Source of the DNA: an uncultured Bacteroides sp.
GTDB lineage: Bacteria > Bacteroidota > Bacteroidia > Bacteroidales > Bacteroidaceae
Length of the DNA: 53,449 nt
Assembly: GCA_900556845.1 (NCBI GenBank)
Contig: USQO01000006.1
Location: 1 to 53,449, forward strand
Direction of reading: 5' to 3'
The position numbers and the translations under genes are program-made. The notes beneath the pieces are model-generated. The model saw only the letters and a program-made list of their open reading frames with translations. It did no database searches and was not told the DNA's origin. Each line of letters begins with the position of its first letter. Position 1 is the first letter of the stretch. Positions 6,974-15,256 of this stretch are shown here, piece after piece.

Positions 6974-8314
6974 ATGAAAAAAGATATCCCTACTCTCACC
7001 AGATGGAAACAACGGATTAAATCACGTACCCGAAAAATTTACCGTAACATCGAGGCAGCCCGCCTCCGCCGGGTACGCCGTCACCGCAAAGCAAAATATA
7101 CACACTGCAAGAATTGTGGTATGGAACTGAAAGGCATGTATTGTCACCGTTGCGGTCAATACGCTTTAGACATCTATCAGCCATTTTGGAAATACATTCA
7201 GCAATACTTCGAGAACGTATATCAGTTCGATACTAAAATCTGGCAAACGCTACGACTGTTATTTACCCGTCCTGGCTTTTTGACACGTGAATTCAATGCT
7301 GGTAAAATAAGCTCTTACGTGCATCCCTTCCGACTGTATATGTGCATATCGGTTGTATTCTTCACCATATTCTTTATGGTCATAGAAAATCACACGACCC
7401 AAATAGTTTCTGCATCCCTGACTCCAACGGTTACTGACAGACTAGTACAAGAGCTGAACAGTGGAAAATTGCATCCCGATACAACCATATATGCTTACAA
7501 TGGCAAAGAGTTTGCACAATCATTAGCCAATAAAGGAGTAGAACGGACAGACAGTCTGATTAATGCAGTCAATATGTATACTTCTCAGGGACTATATTTA
7601 ATGCGTCTGCCACACGTTTTACTAGATTCCTGTTTTCGACAAGTGGAAATGGATACTACAGAACTGGCAGATATACGAAAAATGCAGCAAACTTTTGACC
7701 TGACCAAGCTGAACAAACTACTGCCAGCAGAATTCAACATCCAGTTTGGTTCAGGTGCCGAAATACAACAAATCCAAGATGCTTATCAGAACTTTTCAAT
7801 AGACTCCATCCAAGGAGTACATACTCCTGTCTACCAATGGACTCCACAGACTGATACAAGCAGACTACTCTCGATAGATTCCACTGTATCGTTCATATTC
7901 GGTCAGCTTTCAAAATGGACCCCCTTCTACATGATGTTCTTATTGCCCTTGTTTGCTTTATTGCTAAAACGGACACATCGTAAATTACAGATGCCTTATA
8001 TGTGGCATTTCGTACATGCCATTCATCTGAATACTGTATTCCTGCTCTTATTCTCCATTCCACTGGGTATTACCTTTACCTGTTTGGCTTGGCAATACAA
8101 TACCATAAAGACCGACTGTCTCCCTTTATTTGGAATCTTTTTTCTTCTGATGTTTATCTATATGTACATTTCCATGCACACTGTTTACCGATACGGGTGG
8201 ATACGTACTTTTCTCAAGACATTATACGTATTCCTGACATTTTCACTGACAGCCTCCCTAATTGCTTTCGGATTAATTATCTGGCTGGCACTGAAAGTTG
8301 CTGACAAAGTATAA
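6974..8314 (+). CDS. DUF3667 membrane protein with N-terminal zinc ribbon (second of tandem pair)
   Basis: This 446-aa paralogue of the preceding protein keeps the basic N-tail, the zinc ribbon (C45, C48, C57, C60), the PGFLTREFNAGKISSYVHPF signature (100-119), the first transmembrane helix and the C-terminal block beginning KWTPFYMMFLLP. The central extracytoplasmic segment aligns poorly with its neighbour. The pattern fits a tandem duplication followed by divergence of the exposed domain, perhaps giving a heteromeric complex. Function is unknown. A strong bidirectional terminator follows at 8322-8363. Confidence 0.85.
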   Translation: MKKDIPTLTRWKQRIKSRTRKIYRNIEAARLRRVRRHRKAKYTHCKNCGMELKGMYCHRCGQYALDIYQPFWKYIQQYFENVYQFDTKIWQTLRLLFTRPGFLTREFNAGKISSYVHPFRLYMCISVVFFTIFFMVIENHTTQIVSASLTPTVTDRLVQELNSGKLHPDTTIYAYNGKEFAQSLANKGVERTDSLINAVNMYTSQGLYLMRLPHVLLDSCFRQVEMDTTELADIRKMQQTFDLTKLNKLLPAEFNIQFGSGAEIQQIQDAYQNFSIDSIQGVHTPVYQWTPQTDTSRLLSIDSTVSFIFGQLSKWTPFYMMFLLPLFALLLKRTHRKLQMPYMWHFVHAIHLNTVFLLLFSIPLGITFTCLAWQYNTIKTDCLPLFGIFFLLMFIYMYISMHTVYRYGWIRTFLKTLYVFLTFSLTASLIAFGLIIWLALKVADKV

Positions 8315-8321
8315 ACTAAAA

Positions 8322-8363
8322 AAGGTCTTGAAGTCAGCCGTTCACGACTTACTTCAAGACCTT
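8322..8363. terminator. Bidirectional intrinsic terminator
   Basis: AAGGTCTTGAAGT (8322-8334) pairs with ACTTCAAGACCTT (8351-8363). It separates the convergent DUF3667 and acyl-CoA dehydrogenase genes. Confidence 0.8.
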
Positions 8364-8395
8364 CCTGTTCTATCTGAGCTTCAACTTATCAGCAA

Positions 8396-10102
8396 TTACT
8401 TGCGATAACTTTCCAACTCATCAGCCTGGAACTTACGGATAAAGTTGAAATGCTTTTCTACTTCAGATTCTGCATAGTTCACATATACATTCAGTGATTT
8501 AGCAAACAGCTCAGGAGCTTTAGTAGCATCCTGCAAGAGCAAATGGCTCATTACACAAACCGCTGCCATTTCGTACAAACGACGAGAAACCAAATCCAGC
8601 AGTTCCTGATTCTGAGCTTCTTTCACTGCATTGGTACATGCTTCCAGTTTACGAGTCATATCCTTGATGCGATTCATGTATCCTTCGAATTCCGGTGCAC
8701 AAGGAATCAATTCGTATTCGTGCAAAGTAGCTGCATACGAGCCGTTTGTTACATAACGGATGGCTGCAACTGTCTGCAACTGGGTAGTACCTTCATAGAT
8801 ACTGGTGATACGAGCATCGCGGTAAATACGCTGGCAAGCATATTCCATCATGAAACCAGAACCACCGTGTACCTGAATACAGTCGTATGCATTCTGATTT
8901 GCATATTCAGAGTTCATACCTTTAGCCAACGGAGTGAAGCTGTCGGCCAGTTTTGCATAACGTTTCTGTTCCTGGCGTTCTTCCGGAGTCAGCTTGCGTT
9001 CACGAGCTATATCATCCAAAGCTTTATAGATATCTACATAGCGGGAAGTCTGGTACAACAAAGCACGACCTGCATCCAGTTTTGCTTTGATAGTTGCAAG
9101 CATATCATACACAGCCGGGAATTCAATAATAGCTTTACCGAACTGTTTGCGGTCTTTTGCATATGCCAATGCCTCATCGTAAGCAGCCTGACTCAAACCT
9201 ACCGACTGTGCAGCGATACCCAGACGGGCGCCGTTCATCAACGCCATGACGTATTTAATCAAACCTAACTTGCGTTCACCGCAAAGCTCAGCCTTCGCAT
9301 TCTTGTAAACCAATTCACAAGTAGGAGAACCATGGATACCCAATTTGTTTTCAATACGGCGTACATCTACTCCACCATCGTTCTTGTCATAAATAAACAT
9401 AGACAATCCACGGCCATCGTGTGTACCTTCTTCCGAACGAGCCAATACCAAGTGAAGGTTTGCATCACCGTTCGTAATGAAACGTTTCACACCATTCAGA
9501 CGCCAGCAGTTGTTAGCCTCATCGTATGTAGCTTTCAGCATTACACTCTGAAGGTCGGAACCTGCATCCGGCTCAGTCAAGTCCATTGACATGGTTTCAC
9601 CAGCACAGATACGGGGAATAAAACGGCTATGCTGATCTTCGTTACCGAATTCGTAAAGTGTTTCGATACAGTCCTGAAGCGACCAGATGTTACCGAAACC
9701 GGCATCAGCCTGAGCCACGATTTCTGCACACATGGTATACGGAGTAATCGGGAAATTCAAGCCACCGTAACGGCGCGGCATAGTCATACCATTCAGTCCG
9801 GCTTTCACCATTGCATCCAGATTAGCTTTTGTACCCGAAGCATATTCCACACGACCGTTTGCACAGTGCGGACCTTCCTCGTCTACTCCTTCTGCGTTGG
9901 CAGCAATCACTTCGCCTGTGATTTCACCGGTAATTTCCAATACTTTATCGTAAGAGTCGATTGCATCTGCATAATCCAGCGGTGCATAATCAAACTCGTC
10001 TTTATCTCTGTAATCGCGTTCTTTCAACTGACAGATACGCTCCATCATCGGATTATTCAAGTGAAACTTGAGTTCCGGATGTTCTGTATAAAAGTTTGCC
10101 AT
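8396..10102 (-). CDS. Acyl-CoA dehydrogenase (568 aa, with extended C-terminal domain)
   Basis: This flavoprotein of the acyl-CoA dehydrogenase family would form an alpha-beta double bond in an acyl-CoA and pass electrons to ETF, or run in reverse. The family features are the substrate/FAD segment MDLTEPDAGSDLQ (173-185), the RKQFGKAI helix (318-325), GGSGF (413-417) and the catalytic-base region IYEGTTQLQ with Glu437. At 568 aa it has a C-terminal helical extension beyond the usual 380-residue core, as in the FadE/DmdC-like long forms. The upstream etfB and etfA genes supply the electron-transfer flavoprotein. No thiolase, hydratase or CoA-ligase is in the window, so the acyl substrate is unknown. 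It is the last gene of the operon. Its ATG lies just after (TAACTTC)3 repeats belonging to the inserted four-helix-bundle unit. Confidence 0.93.
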   Translation of the reverse strand: MANFYTEHPELKFHLNNPMMERICQLKERDYRDKDEFDYAPLDYADAIDSYDKVLEITGEITGEVIAANAEGVDEEGPHCANGRVEYASGTKANLDAMVKAGLNGMTMPRRYGGLNFPITPYTMCAEIVAQADAGFGNIWSLQDCIETLYEFGNEDQHSRFIPRICAGETMSMDLTEPDAGSDLQSVMLKATYDEANNCWRLNGVKRFITNGDANLHLVLARSEEGTHDGRGLSMFIYDKNDGGVDVRRIENKLGIHGSPTCELVYKNAKAELCGERKLGLIKYVMALMNGARLGIAAQSVGLSQAAYDEALAYAKDRKQFGKAIIEFPAVYDMLATIKAKLDAGRALLYQTSRYVDIYKALDDIARERKLTPEERQEQKRYAKLADSFTPLAKGMNSEYANQNAYDCIQVHGGSGFMMEYACQRIYRDARITSIYEGTTQLQTVAAIRYVTNGSYAATLHEYELIPCAPEFEGYMNRIKDMTRKLEACTNAVKEAQNQELLDLVSRRLYEMAAVCVMSHLLLQDATKAPELFAKSLNVYVNYAESEVEKHFNFIRKFQADELESYRK

Positions 10103-10113
10103 AATATCTTATT

Positions 10114-10138
10114 GAAGTTATTGAAGTTAATGAAGTTA
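10114..10138. repeat. Left arm of inverted repeat: (GAAGTTA) x3 with 9-nt period
   Basis: GAAGTTA occurs at 10114, 10123 and 10132. The 25-nt block matches the reverse complement of 10566-10590 at about 22 of 25 positions. Another GAAGTTA lies near 10158. Confidence 0.85.
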
Positions 10139-10175
10139 TCAGTCGCAAGCTCCTTTGAAGTTAAGAAAACTCCAT

Positions 10176-10188
10176 ATTACTTACTATT
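10176..10188. repeat. 13-bp direct repeat, copy 1 (3' end of the four-helix-bundle gene)
   Basis: ATTACTTACTATT is identical to 10596-10608. In both places it encodes the same Asn-Ser-Lys-stop end on the minus strand. Confidence 0.7.
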
Positions 10189-10539
10189 TGCAATAGCTTT
10201 ACAATATGAATTCAGTAAACGACTGACCCCCTCAATACTTCTGGTTAAATTTAAATAATCTTCTTCTGCTACATAATACAAGTCCTTTGAAAGAATTATA
10301 TAATATCTACATTCCTCCAAACTACCTTGAGCAACATTCATTAAACGAAGTTTATCAGCTCTACTAATCTTTTTGTACCCTTCAGCAATATTGGCAGGAA
10401 TTGAAACCGCAGCTCTCTGAAATTGAGAAGAAAGCCCAAATCTTTCATGAGCAGGAAAATTGCCAGTAACCCGATATACCAATAAAACAAACTGATGTGC
10501 AGTTTGCCAAACATGAAGTTCTTTAAAACTTTGGGTCAT
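10177..10539 (-). CDS. Four-helix-bundle protein (S23 / 23S rRNA intervening-sequence protein family)
   Basis: This 120-aa all-helical protein starts at ATG 10539; a GTG at 10548 is possible. It has the family signature: FKELHVWQTA at the N-terminus, then FGLSSQFQRAAVSIPANIAE, then GSLEECRYYIILSKDL, and a final helix ending in RLLNSYCKAI. The family was first found as ORFs inside intervening sequences of 23S rRNA genes. It also occurs as free-standing genes in Bacteroidota and is related to the Avd accessory protein of diversity-generating retroelements. Its molecular role is unresolved. Here it lies between etfA and the acyl-CoA dehydrogenase gene, enclosed by complementary GAAGTTA/TAACTTC arrays that could form a stem with the gene as the loop. 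It is functionally unrelated to its neighbours and looks inserted. Confidence 0.88.
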   Translation of the reverse strand: MTQSFKELHVWQTAHQFVLLVYRVTGNFPAHERFGLSSQFQRAAVSIPANIAEGYKKISRADKLRLMNVAQGSLEECRYYIILSKDLYYVAEEDYLNLTRSIEGVSRLLNSYCKAIANSK

Positions 10540-10565
10540 AAGTATCACTATTAGCTATAACTTCC

Positions 10566-10590
10566 TAACTTCGTTAACTTCCGTAACTTC
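10566..10590. repeat. Right arm of inverted repeat: (TAACTTC) x3 with 9-nt period
   Basis: TAACTTC occurs at 10566, 10575 and 10584, and once more at 10558. It is the imperfect reverse complement of 10114-10138. The pair encloses the four-helix-bundle gene. Confidence 0.85.
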
Positions 10591-10595
10591 TGAAA

Positions 10596-10608
10596 ATTAC
10601 TTACTATT
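10596..10608. repeat. 13-bp direct repeat, copy 2 (3' end of etfA)
   Basis: Identical to 10176-10188. It includes the last three codons and the stop of etfA. Confidence 0.7.
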
Positions 10609-11616
10609 CTTCTTATAATACTTAATCATTTTTGGAATCACCTCTTCCACTGTACCGTTGATGACATAATCGGCAATTGCATTGATAGGCGCATTTTCAT
10701 CATTGTTTACAGAAATGATGATACCTGCATCCTGCATACCTGCAATGTGCTGAATCTGACCGGAGATACCACAAGCAATGTACAATTTCGGATGAACGGT
10801 TACACCAGTCTGTCCAATCTGACGATCGTGGTCGCAGAAACCGGCATCAACTGCTGCACGGCTGGCACCCACTTCTGCATGAAGTTCCTTAGCCAGTTCG
10901 AACAACATGTCGAAACCTTCCTTGCTACCCATACCATAACCTCCGGCAATCACAATCGGAGCACCTTTCAGGTTGTGTTTAGCTTTTTCAACATGGCGGT
11001 CGATTACTTTCACTACGTAATCTGTTTCAGGCACGTACTTCGCTACGTCGTGACGGATTACTTCACCCTGATAATTGGCATCCACGATTTCTTTCTTCAT
11101 CACACCTTCGCGAACGGTAGCCATCTGTGGACGATGTTCGGGGTTAATAATAGTAGCAACGATATTACCACCGAAGGCAGGACGAATCTGATACAACAGA
11201 TTTTCGTAAGTAACCCCGTTCTTCTTGTCTTCGTGATTTCCGATTTCCAACTGTGTACAGTCGGCAGTCAGACCACTTGTCAGTGCAGAAGATACACGCG
11301 GTCCCAGGTCACGACCGATAACGGTAGCACCCATCAAGCAAATCTGCGGTTTTTCTTCCTTGAACAAGTTTACAAGAATAGAAGTATGAGGAAGTGAAGT
11401 ATAAGGGAACAGCCCCGGAGCATCGAACACATGAACGCGGTCAACTCCGTATGGCAAAACTTGTTTTTCTACATCTGCAAGGTCGCTGCCGGCACAGATT
11501 GTTTCCAGCTGACATCCCAGCTGATTGGCTAACTTACGACCTTTGGTTAAAAGTTCGAGACTGACATCGGCAACGTGCTTGCCTTCCATCTCACAATATA
11601 CAAATACGTTATTCAT
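10597..11616 (-). CDS. etfA: Electron transfer flavoprotein alpha subunit
   Basis: This is the FAD-binding large subunit of ETF, which carries electrons between acyl-CoA dehydrogenases and the respiratory chain or other acceptors. The start MNNVFVYCEME at 11616 gives 339 aa, the usual size; longer in-frame readings begin inside etfB. The C-terminal FAD domain shows VGASRAAVDAGF, IGQTGVTVHPKLYIACGISG and SVNNDENAPINAIADYVI, all characteristic. The gene begins 4 bp after the etfB stop, so it is co-translated in the etfBA order. Its last codons (Asn-Ser-Lys-stop) are repeated at the end of the downstream four-helix-bundle gene. Confidence 0.96.
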   Translation of the reverse strand: MNNVFVYCEMEGKHVADVSLELLTKGRKLANQLGCQLETICAGSDLADVEKQVLPYGVDRVHVFDAPGLFPYTSLPHTSILVNLFKEEKPQICLMGATVIGRDLGPRVSSALTSGLTADCTQLEIGNHEDKKNGVTYENLLYQIRPAFGGNIVATIINPEHRPQMATVREGVMKKEIVDANYQGEVIRHDVAKYVPETDYVVKVIDRHVEKAKHNLKGAPIVIAGGYGMGSKEGFDMLFELAKELHAEVGASRAAVDAGFCDHDRQIGQTGVTVHPKLYIACGISGQIQHIAGMQDAGIIISVNNDENAPINAIADYVINGTVEEVIPKMIKYYKKNSK

Positions 11617-11620
11617 AATT

Positions 11621-12508
11621 TTATCCGATAGTATGGTTAGCCAACAGTTCAACAATCAAATTTTCTACATCTGCATCACTGCCTGTAATGGTTTTACTTT
11701 CCTTAGCCTGGAAGATGATATTTTCAATCTTCTTCACCTTAGTTGGTGAACCCGACAAACCACACTGCTTGGTATCGCCATTTACATCAGTAACACTCCA
11801 TTCAGTGATGTTCAGGTAAGGACGGCTTTCGTACAGTGAAGCATAAGGCAATTCGGCACCTTCTTTTGTAATGGCAGCCTTTTCCTGTGCTCCAAGTGCA
11901 CGTTTGTATTTCTGTACCAGCTTAGCATTGCGCGGACGGCAAGGAGCAGCACTTCCGTTAACAGTCAGCACGATAGGCAGTGGTGCTTCTACAGTTTCTA
12001 CACCACCGTCGATGTGGCGTTTTACACGAATGCGGCCATCCTTCACTTCTTGAATTTCTTCAACGTATGTAACCTGTGGCAAACCTAACTTTTCGGCAAC
12101 CTGAGGACCTACCTGAGCAGTATCTCCATCAATAGCCTGACGGCCACCTACAATAATATCATACTCACCAATCTTGCGGATAGCCGTAGCCAAAGCATAC
12201 GAAGTAGCCAAGGTATCAGCTCCGGCAAAAGCACGGTCTGTAAGCAAATAGCCATTATCTGCTCCTCTGTATAAACCTTCACGAATAATTTCAGCGGCAC
12301 GGCCTGGTCCCATTGTCAGAATGGTAACGGTAGAACCGGGATGTGTGTCTTTCAGTCTGAGTGCTTGTTCCAAAGCATTCAAATCTTCCGGGTTAAAAAT
12401 AGCCGGAAGTGCCGCACGGTTAATTGTACCGTCGGCATTCATGGCATCTTTTCCTACACAGCGTGTATCAGGAACTTGTTTTGCCAATACTACAATTTTC
12501 AAACTCAT
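11621..12508 (-). CDS. etfB: Electron transfer flavoprotein beta subunit
   Basis: This 295-aa protein is the small, AMP-binding ETF subunit. It opens MSLKIVVLAKQVPDT and carries the ETF-beta motifs LNALEQALRLKD, LTMGPGRAAEII, GADTLATSYALA and GRQAIDGDTAQVGPQ. It forms a heterodimer with EtfA from the next gene. It is somewhat longer than the typical 250-aa form, mainly at the C-terminus. It heads the operon and has a good Bacteroidota promoter at 12546-12575. Whether the ETF is bifurcating cannot be decided by eye. Confidence 0.96.
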   Translation of the reverse strand: MSLKIVVLAKQVPDTRCVGKDAMNADGTINRAALPAIFNPEDLNALEQALRLKDTHPGSTVTILTMGPGRAAEIIREGLYRGADNGYLLTDRAFAGADTLATSYALATAIRKIGEYDIIVGGRQAIDGDTAQVGPQVAEKLGLPQVTYVEEIQEVKDGRIRVKRHIDGGVETVEAPLPIVLTVNGSAAPCRPRNAKLVQKYKRALGAQEKAAITKEGAELPYASLYESRPYLNITEWSVTDVNGDTKQCGLSGSPTKVKKIENIIFQAKESKTITGSDADVENLIVELLANHTIG

Positions 12509-12545
12509 TAGATTCTTTATTTTGGTATTAGTAATTATCTGACAG

Positions 12546-12575
12546 CAAAATTAATGAAACCATTCATTCTACAAA
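12546..12575 (-). promoter_or_regulatory. Promoter of the etfB-etfA-acyl-CoA dehydrogenase operon
   Basis: On the minus strand TAATTTTG (12546-12553) is a perfect -7 and TTTG (12572-12575) a perfect -33, with an 18-nt spacer. It lies between the GH95 terminator hairpin and the etfB start. Confidence 0.7.
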
Positions 12576-12580
12576 AAGAT

Positions 12581-12621
12581 AGGAGAAAAAAGAAAATATT
12601 TTTTATCTTCTTTTTTCTCCT
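12581..12621 (-). terminator. Hairpin downstream of the GH95 gene
   Basis: AGGAGAAAAAAGAA (12581-12594) is perfectly complementary to 12608-12621, with a 13-nt AT-rich loop. It lies 20 bp after the GH95 stop and insulates the etf promoter. Confidence 0.7.
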
Positions 12622-12641
12622 GTTTCTACAAAATAAGTCTA

Positions 12642-15107
12642 CTAATTCTCAACTACTTTCAACTGGTTATTCACTACCGAAAGTGTATAACTCTTGTTTT
12701 TCACAGTATCGAATGTTATTTCCATTTTATTGTAATGCACCTTGCAAGGACCGCCGACGTTCGAACGAACTACGGCATGCGTCAACAAATTATCCTTCCA
12801 ATGTATATCCACTGTAAAGTTACCTCTAGCACAAGCTCCCGTAAACTTACCTTCATGCCATACAGCCGGAAGCGAAGGCAACAAATGGATAAATCCCATG
12901 TGGCTCTGCAACAACATTTCCGTAACTCCGGCGGTACCACCAAAGTTACCGTCTATCTGAAATGGCGGATGTGTATCCCACAAATTGTCACAGGTTCCGT
13001 TTTTCAGCAGGTTTCCATACAGTGTATATGCTCTGTTTCCATCATGCAAACGGGCCCACTGATTCAGTTTCCAACCCATGCTCCATCCGGTTGCGCCATC
13101 TCCACGGTGTTCAAGCACAACTCTTGCCGCTCTCGCCAGTTTAGGCGTGGTCACGGGAGACAGTGTTTTTCCCGGATGCAAACCAAATAAGTGGTTTACG
13201 TGACGATGTTCGTCATACGGGTCGTCTATATCTTTCGACCATTCCATCAACTGACCGTATCTTCCTATTTTATAAGGAGCTAATTTGTTCAAAACATTCT
13301 CCCATTCCTTTCTGCATTCGGCATCCACATTCAGCACTTTACTTGCCTCGATGGCATCCAGCAAAATTTCCCGTATCACCGCATGTGCAAAAGTAGTTCC
13401 CTCGTCAATCGGTCCATGTTCGGGCGATGTAGATGGAGCAGCCGTATAAGTTCCATCCGGTTTCTTCCATAAGTAATCTACGGCAAAATTGGCACTGCTC
13501 TTCAGCAAATCATATCCCACATTTTTCAAGAAATCAACATCGCGCGTATAATCATAGTGGTCCCACACATGAATGGCCAGCCACGGTCCTGCCAAAGGAC
13601 AGAAGTTCCACGACATATCTTTATCACGCAGAGGAGATGTAAATCCAAATATATTACCTGATATGGAGGCTGTCCAGCCACGGGCACCAAAATAAGCTTG
13701 CGCTGTCTTCTCACCAGGCTTTACCAACGTACGGATAAAGTCAATCAGCGGCAACTGACACTCGGCCAGATTTGTTGCACACGAAGGCCAATAATTCATC
13801 TGAAGATTGATATTATTGTGATAATCCACTCTCCAAGGTCCGTCCACGTTGTTATGCCATATTCCCTGAAGATTAGCCGGCAAGTTTCCCGGACGGGAAG
13901 AAGCAATCAGCAAATAGCGTCCAAACTGGTAATACAGACTTTCCAAACCAAAATCGGGTGCTCCCTTTCTATAGCGTTTCAAGCGTTCCGGAGTAGGCAG
14001 TTTATCCCATTCGGCCTCTACAGACGGATTCAAAGAAAACGAAACCCGGTCGAACAAAGCCGCATAATCGTTGTAATGCGACTGAAGCAACTGTGCGTAA
14101 CTTTTACTTTCAGCCTGCTTCATCCATGCTGAAGTCGTCTTTAAAGGCTGGACTCCTACATAAGCTTTGGCATCCGAGAAATCAGGGTCAAAATTCATTT
14201 TATAGTCCGTATCTGCCGATACAAGAAACATAACCTCGTCTGCTCCGAAAACATTCAGTTTACCATCCTTGTTCTGAAGCTTTCCTCCTTGCACGATAGC
14301 ACGGATACGTACAGCATACTGCATATCATTGTTCAACAAGCGACCTGAATACAACAAGCCATTCGAACCGTCTTTCTTGAAACTTCCTTTCATCAACGGA
14401 TTCGGTGTGTAAGATAACTGCAGATTCTGCATACCCTTTTTATCAGCCGTAAAGCGGATTACCATTACCTGGTCGGGGTAAGAGATAAAATACGAGCGCT
14501 TATAATGCACATCACCGGCACAGAAAGAAACAGTAGCCAAAGCCGAATCCAAAGACAAGGCACGTTCGTACTGCTGAACATCTTTATCCTCGATACCTGT
14601 TTTTATACGAAATTCACCTGCCGTAGTAAAGCTGCCAAAGCGGAACGGTTCTTCATCAGTTGCTCCATAAGGAACTACACTATTAAAATTATCCTGTGTC
14701 AGACGGGACGCTTTTTCCTGATCTCCATCAATAAAAGCCTGACGGATTTCTTTCAAGACTCCGGCCGATTCTTTATTGACATTCCAATAATACTGAGGGC
14801 CTTTAGCAGTATTAGGACCTCCCCTCCATAAACTTTTCTCATTAAAAGTCAGACGCTCGGTAGACACTACTCCCATCACATTGGCTCCAAGGCTACCATT
14901 TCCGATAGGCAAAGACTGGGTTTCCCATGCAGGCTCCGCATTCGCCCCTTCCCCGGCCCGTTCTACAACAGACGACTTTTCCCATGCAAAAGTTTCCACT
15001 ACGAGATTCGGCCTGTCGAACCACACCCGCAAACTCCTGTTATCAGAAGCTACTGTGTCCAGCCCCAATAAAGATAATAAAGCCAGACATGACAATGTTT
15101 TCTTCAT
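12642..15107 (-). CDS. Glycoside hydrolase family 95 (alpha-L-fucosidase/galactosidase type)
   Basis: This 821-aa secreted enzyme of family GH95 removes terminal alpha-1,2-L-fucose (sometimes L-galactose) with inversion. An N-terminal signal peptide (MKKTLSCLALLSLLGLDTVA) points to the periplasm. The N-terminal beta-domain has LPIGNGSLGANVMG and LTFNEKSLWRGGPN. The (alpha/alpha)6 barrel carries the catalytic set: Asn432 and Asn434 in NNINLQMNYW, Glu563 in STSPEHGP, and Asp719 in PFQIDGNFGG. These correspond by eye to N421, N423, E566 and D766 of the Bifidobacterium enzyme. It is a single gene without an adjacent SusC/SusD pair or regulator, so it probably trims host or milk glycans taken up by another locus. 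A -7-like TATTTTTG lies at 15133-15140 on the minus strand. Confidence 0.94.
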   Translation of the reverse strand: MKKTLSCLALLSLLGLDTVASDNRSLRVWFDRPNLVVETFAWEKSSVVERAGEGANAEPAWETQSLPIGNGSLGANVMGVVSTERLTFNEKSLWRGGPNTAKGPQYYWNVNKESAGVLKEIRQAFIDGDQEKASRLTQDNFNSVVPYGATDEEPFRFGSFTTAGEFRIKTGIEDKDVQQYERALSLDSALATVSFCAGDVHYKRSYFISYPDQVMVIRFTADKKGMQNLQLSYTPNPLMKGSFKKDGSNGLLYSGRLLNNDMQYAVRIRAIVQGGKLQNKDGKLNVFGADEVMFLVSADTDYKMNFDPDFSDAKAYVGVQPLKTTSAWMKQAESKSYAQLLQSHYNDYAALFDRVSFSLNPSVEAEWDKLPTPERLKRYRKGAPDFGLESLYYQFGRYLLIASSRPGNLPANLQGIWHNNVDGPWRVDYHNNINLQMNYWPSCATNLAECQLPLIDFIRTLVKPGEKTAQAYFGARGWTASISGNIFGFTSPLRDKDMSWNFCPLAGPWLAIHVWDHYDYTRDVDFLKNVGYDLLKSSANFAVDYLWKKPDGTYTAAPSTSPEHGPIDEGTTFAHAVIREILLDAIEASKVLNVDAECRKEWENVLNKLAPYKIGRYGQLMEWSKDIDDPYDEHRHVNHLFGLHPGKTLSPVTTPKLARAARVVLEHRGDGATGWSMGWKLNQWARLHDGNRAYTLYGNLLKNGTCDNLWDTHPPFQIDGNFGGTAGVTEMLLQSHMGFIHLLPSLPAVWHEGKFTGACARGNFTVDIHWKDNLLTHAVVRSNVGGPCKVHYNKMEITFDTVKNKSYTLSVVNNQLKVVEN

Positions 15108-15199
15108 ATAGTAATAAGATTAAATTATAGGGCAAAAATAAGAAAAGTTTGGAAACAATCCGCTGTACAACTGAACAAAAAGAGTCGTTAGACTTCTAT

Positions 15200-15229
15200 T
15201 TTGAATAATTAAATATATTTCTAAATTTG
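15200..15229 (+). promoter_or_regulatory. Promoter of the MscS-type channel gene
   Basis: TTTG (15200-15203), an 18-nt spacer, then TAAATTTG (15222-15229). Both boxes are perfect, 27 nt before the start codon. Confidence 0.7.
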
Positions 15230-15256
15230 CATACCAGTATATAAACATAAGACAAC

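Noticed and set aside
8543..10258. Long plus-strand frames opposite the acyl-CoA dehydrogenase
   Set aside because: Antisense shadows rich in Cys, His, Phe and Ile, without motifs or start signals.
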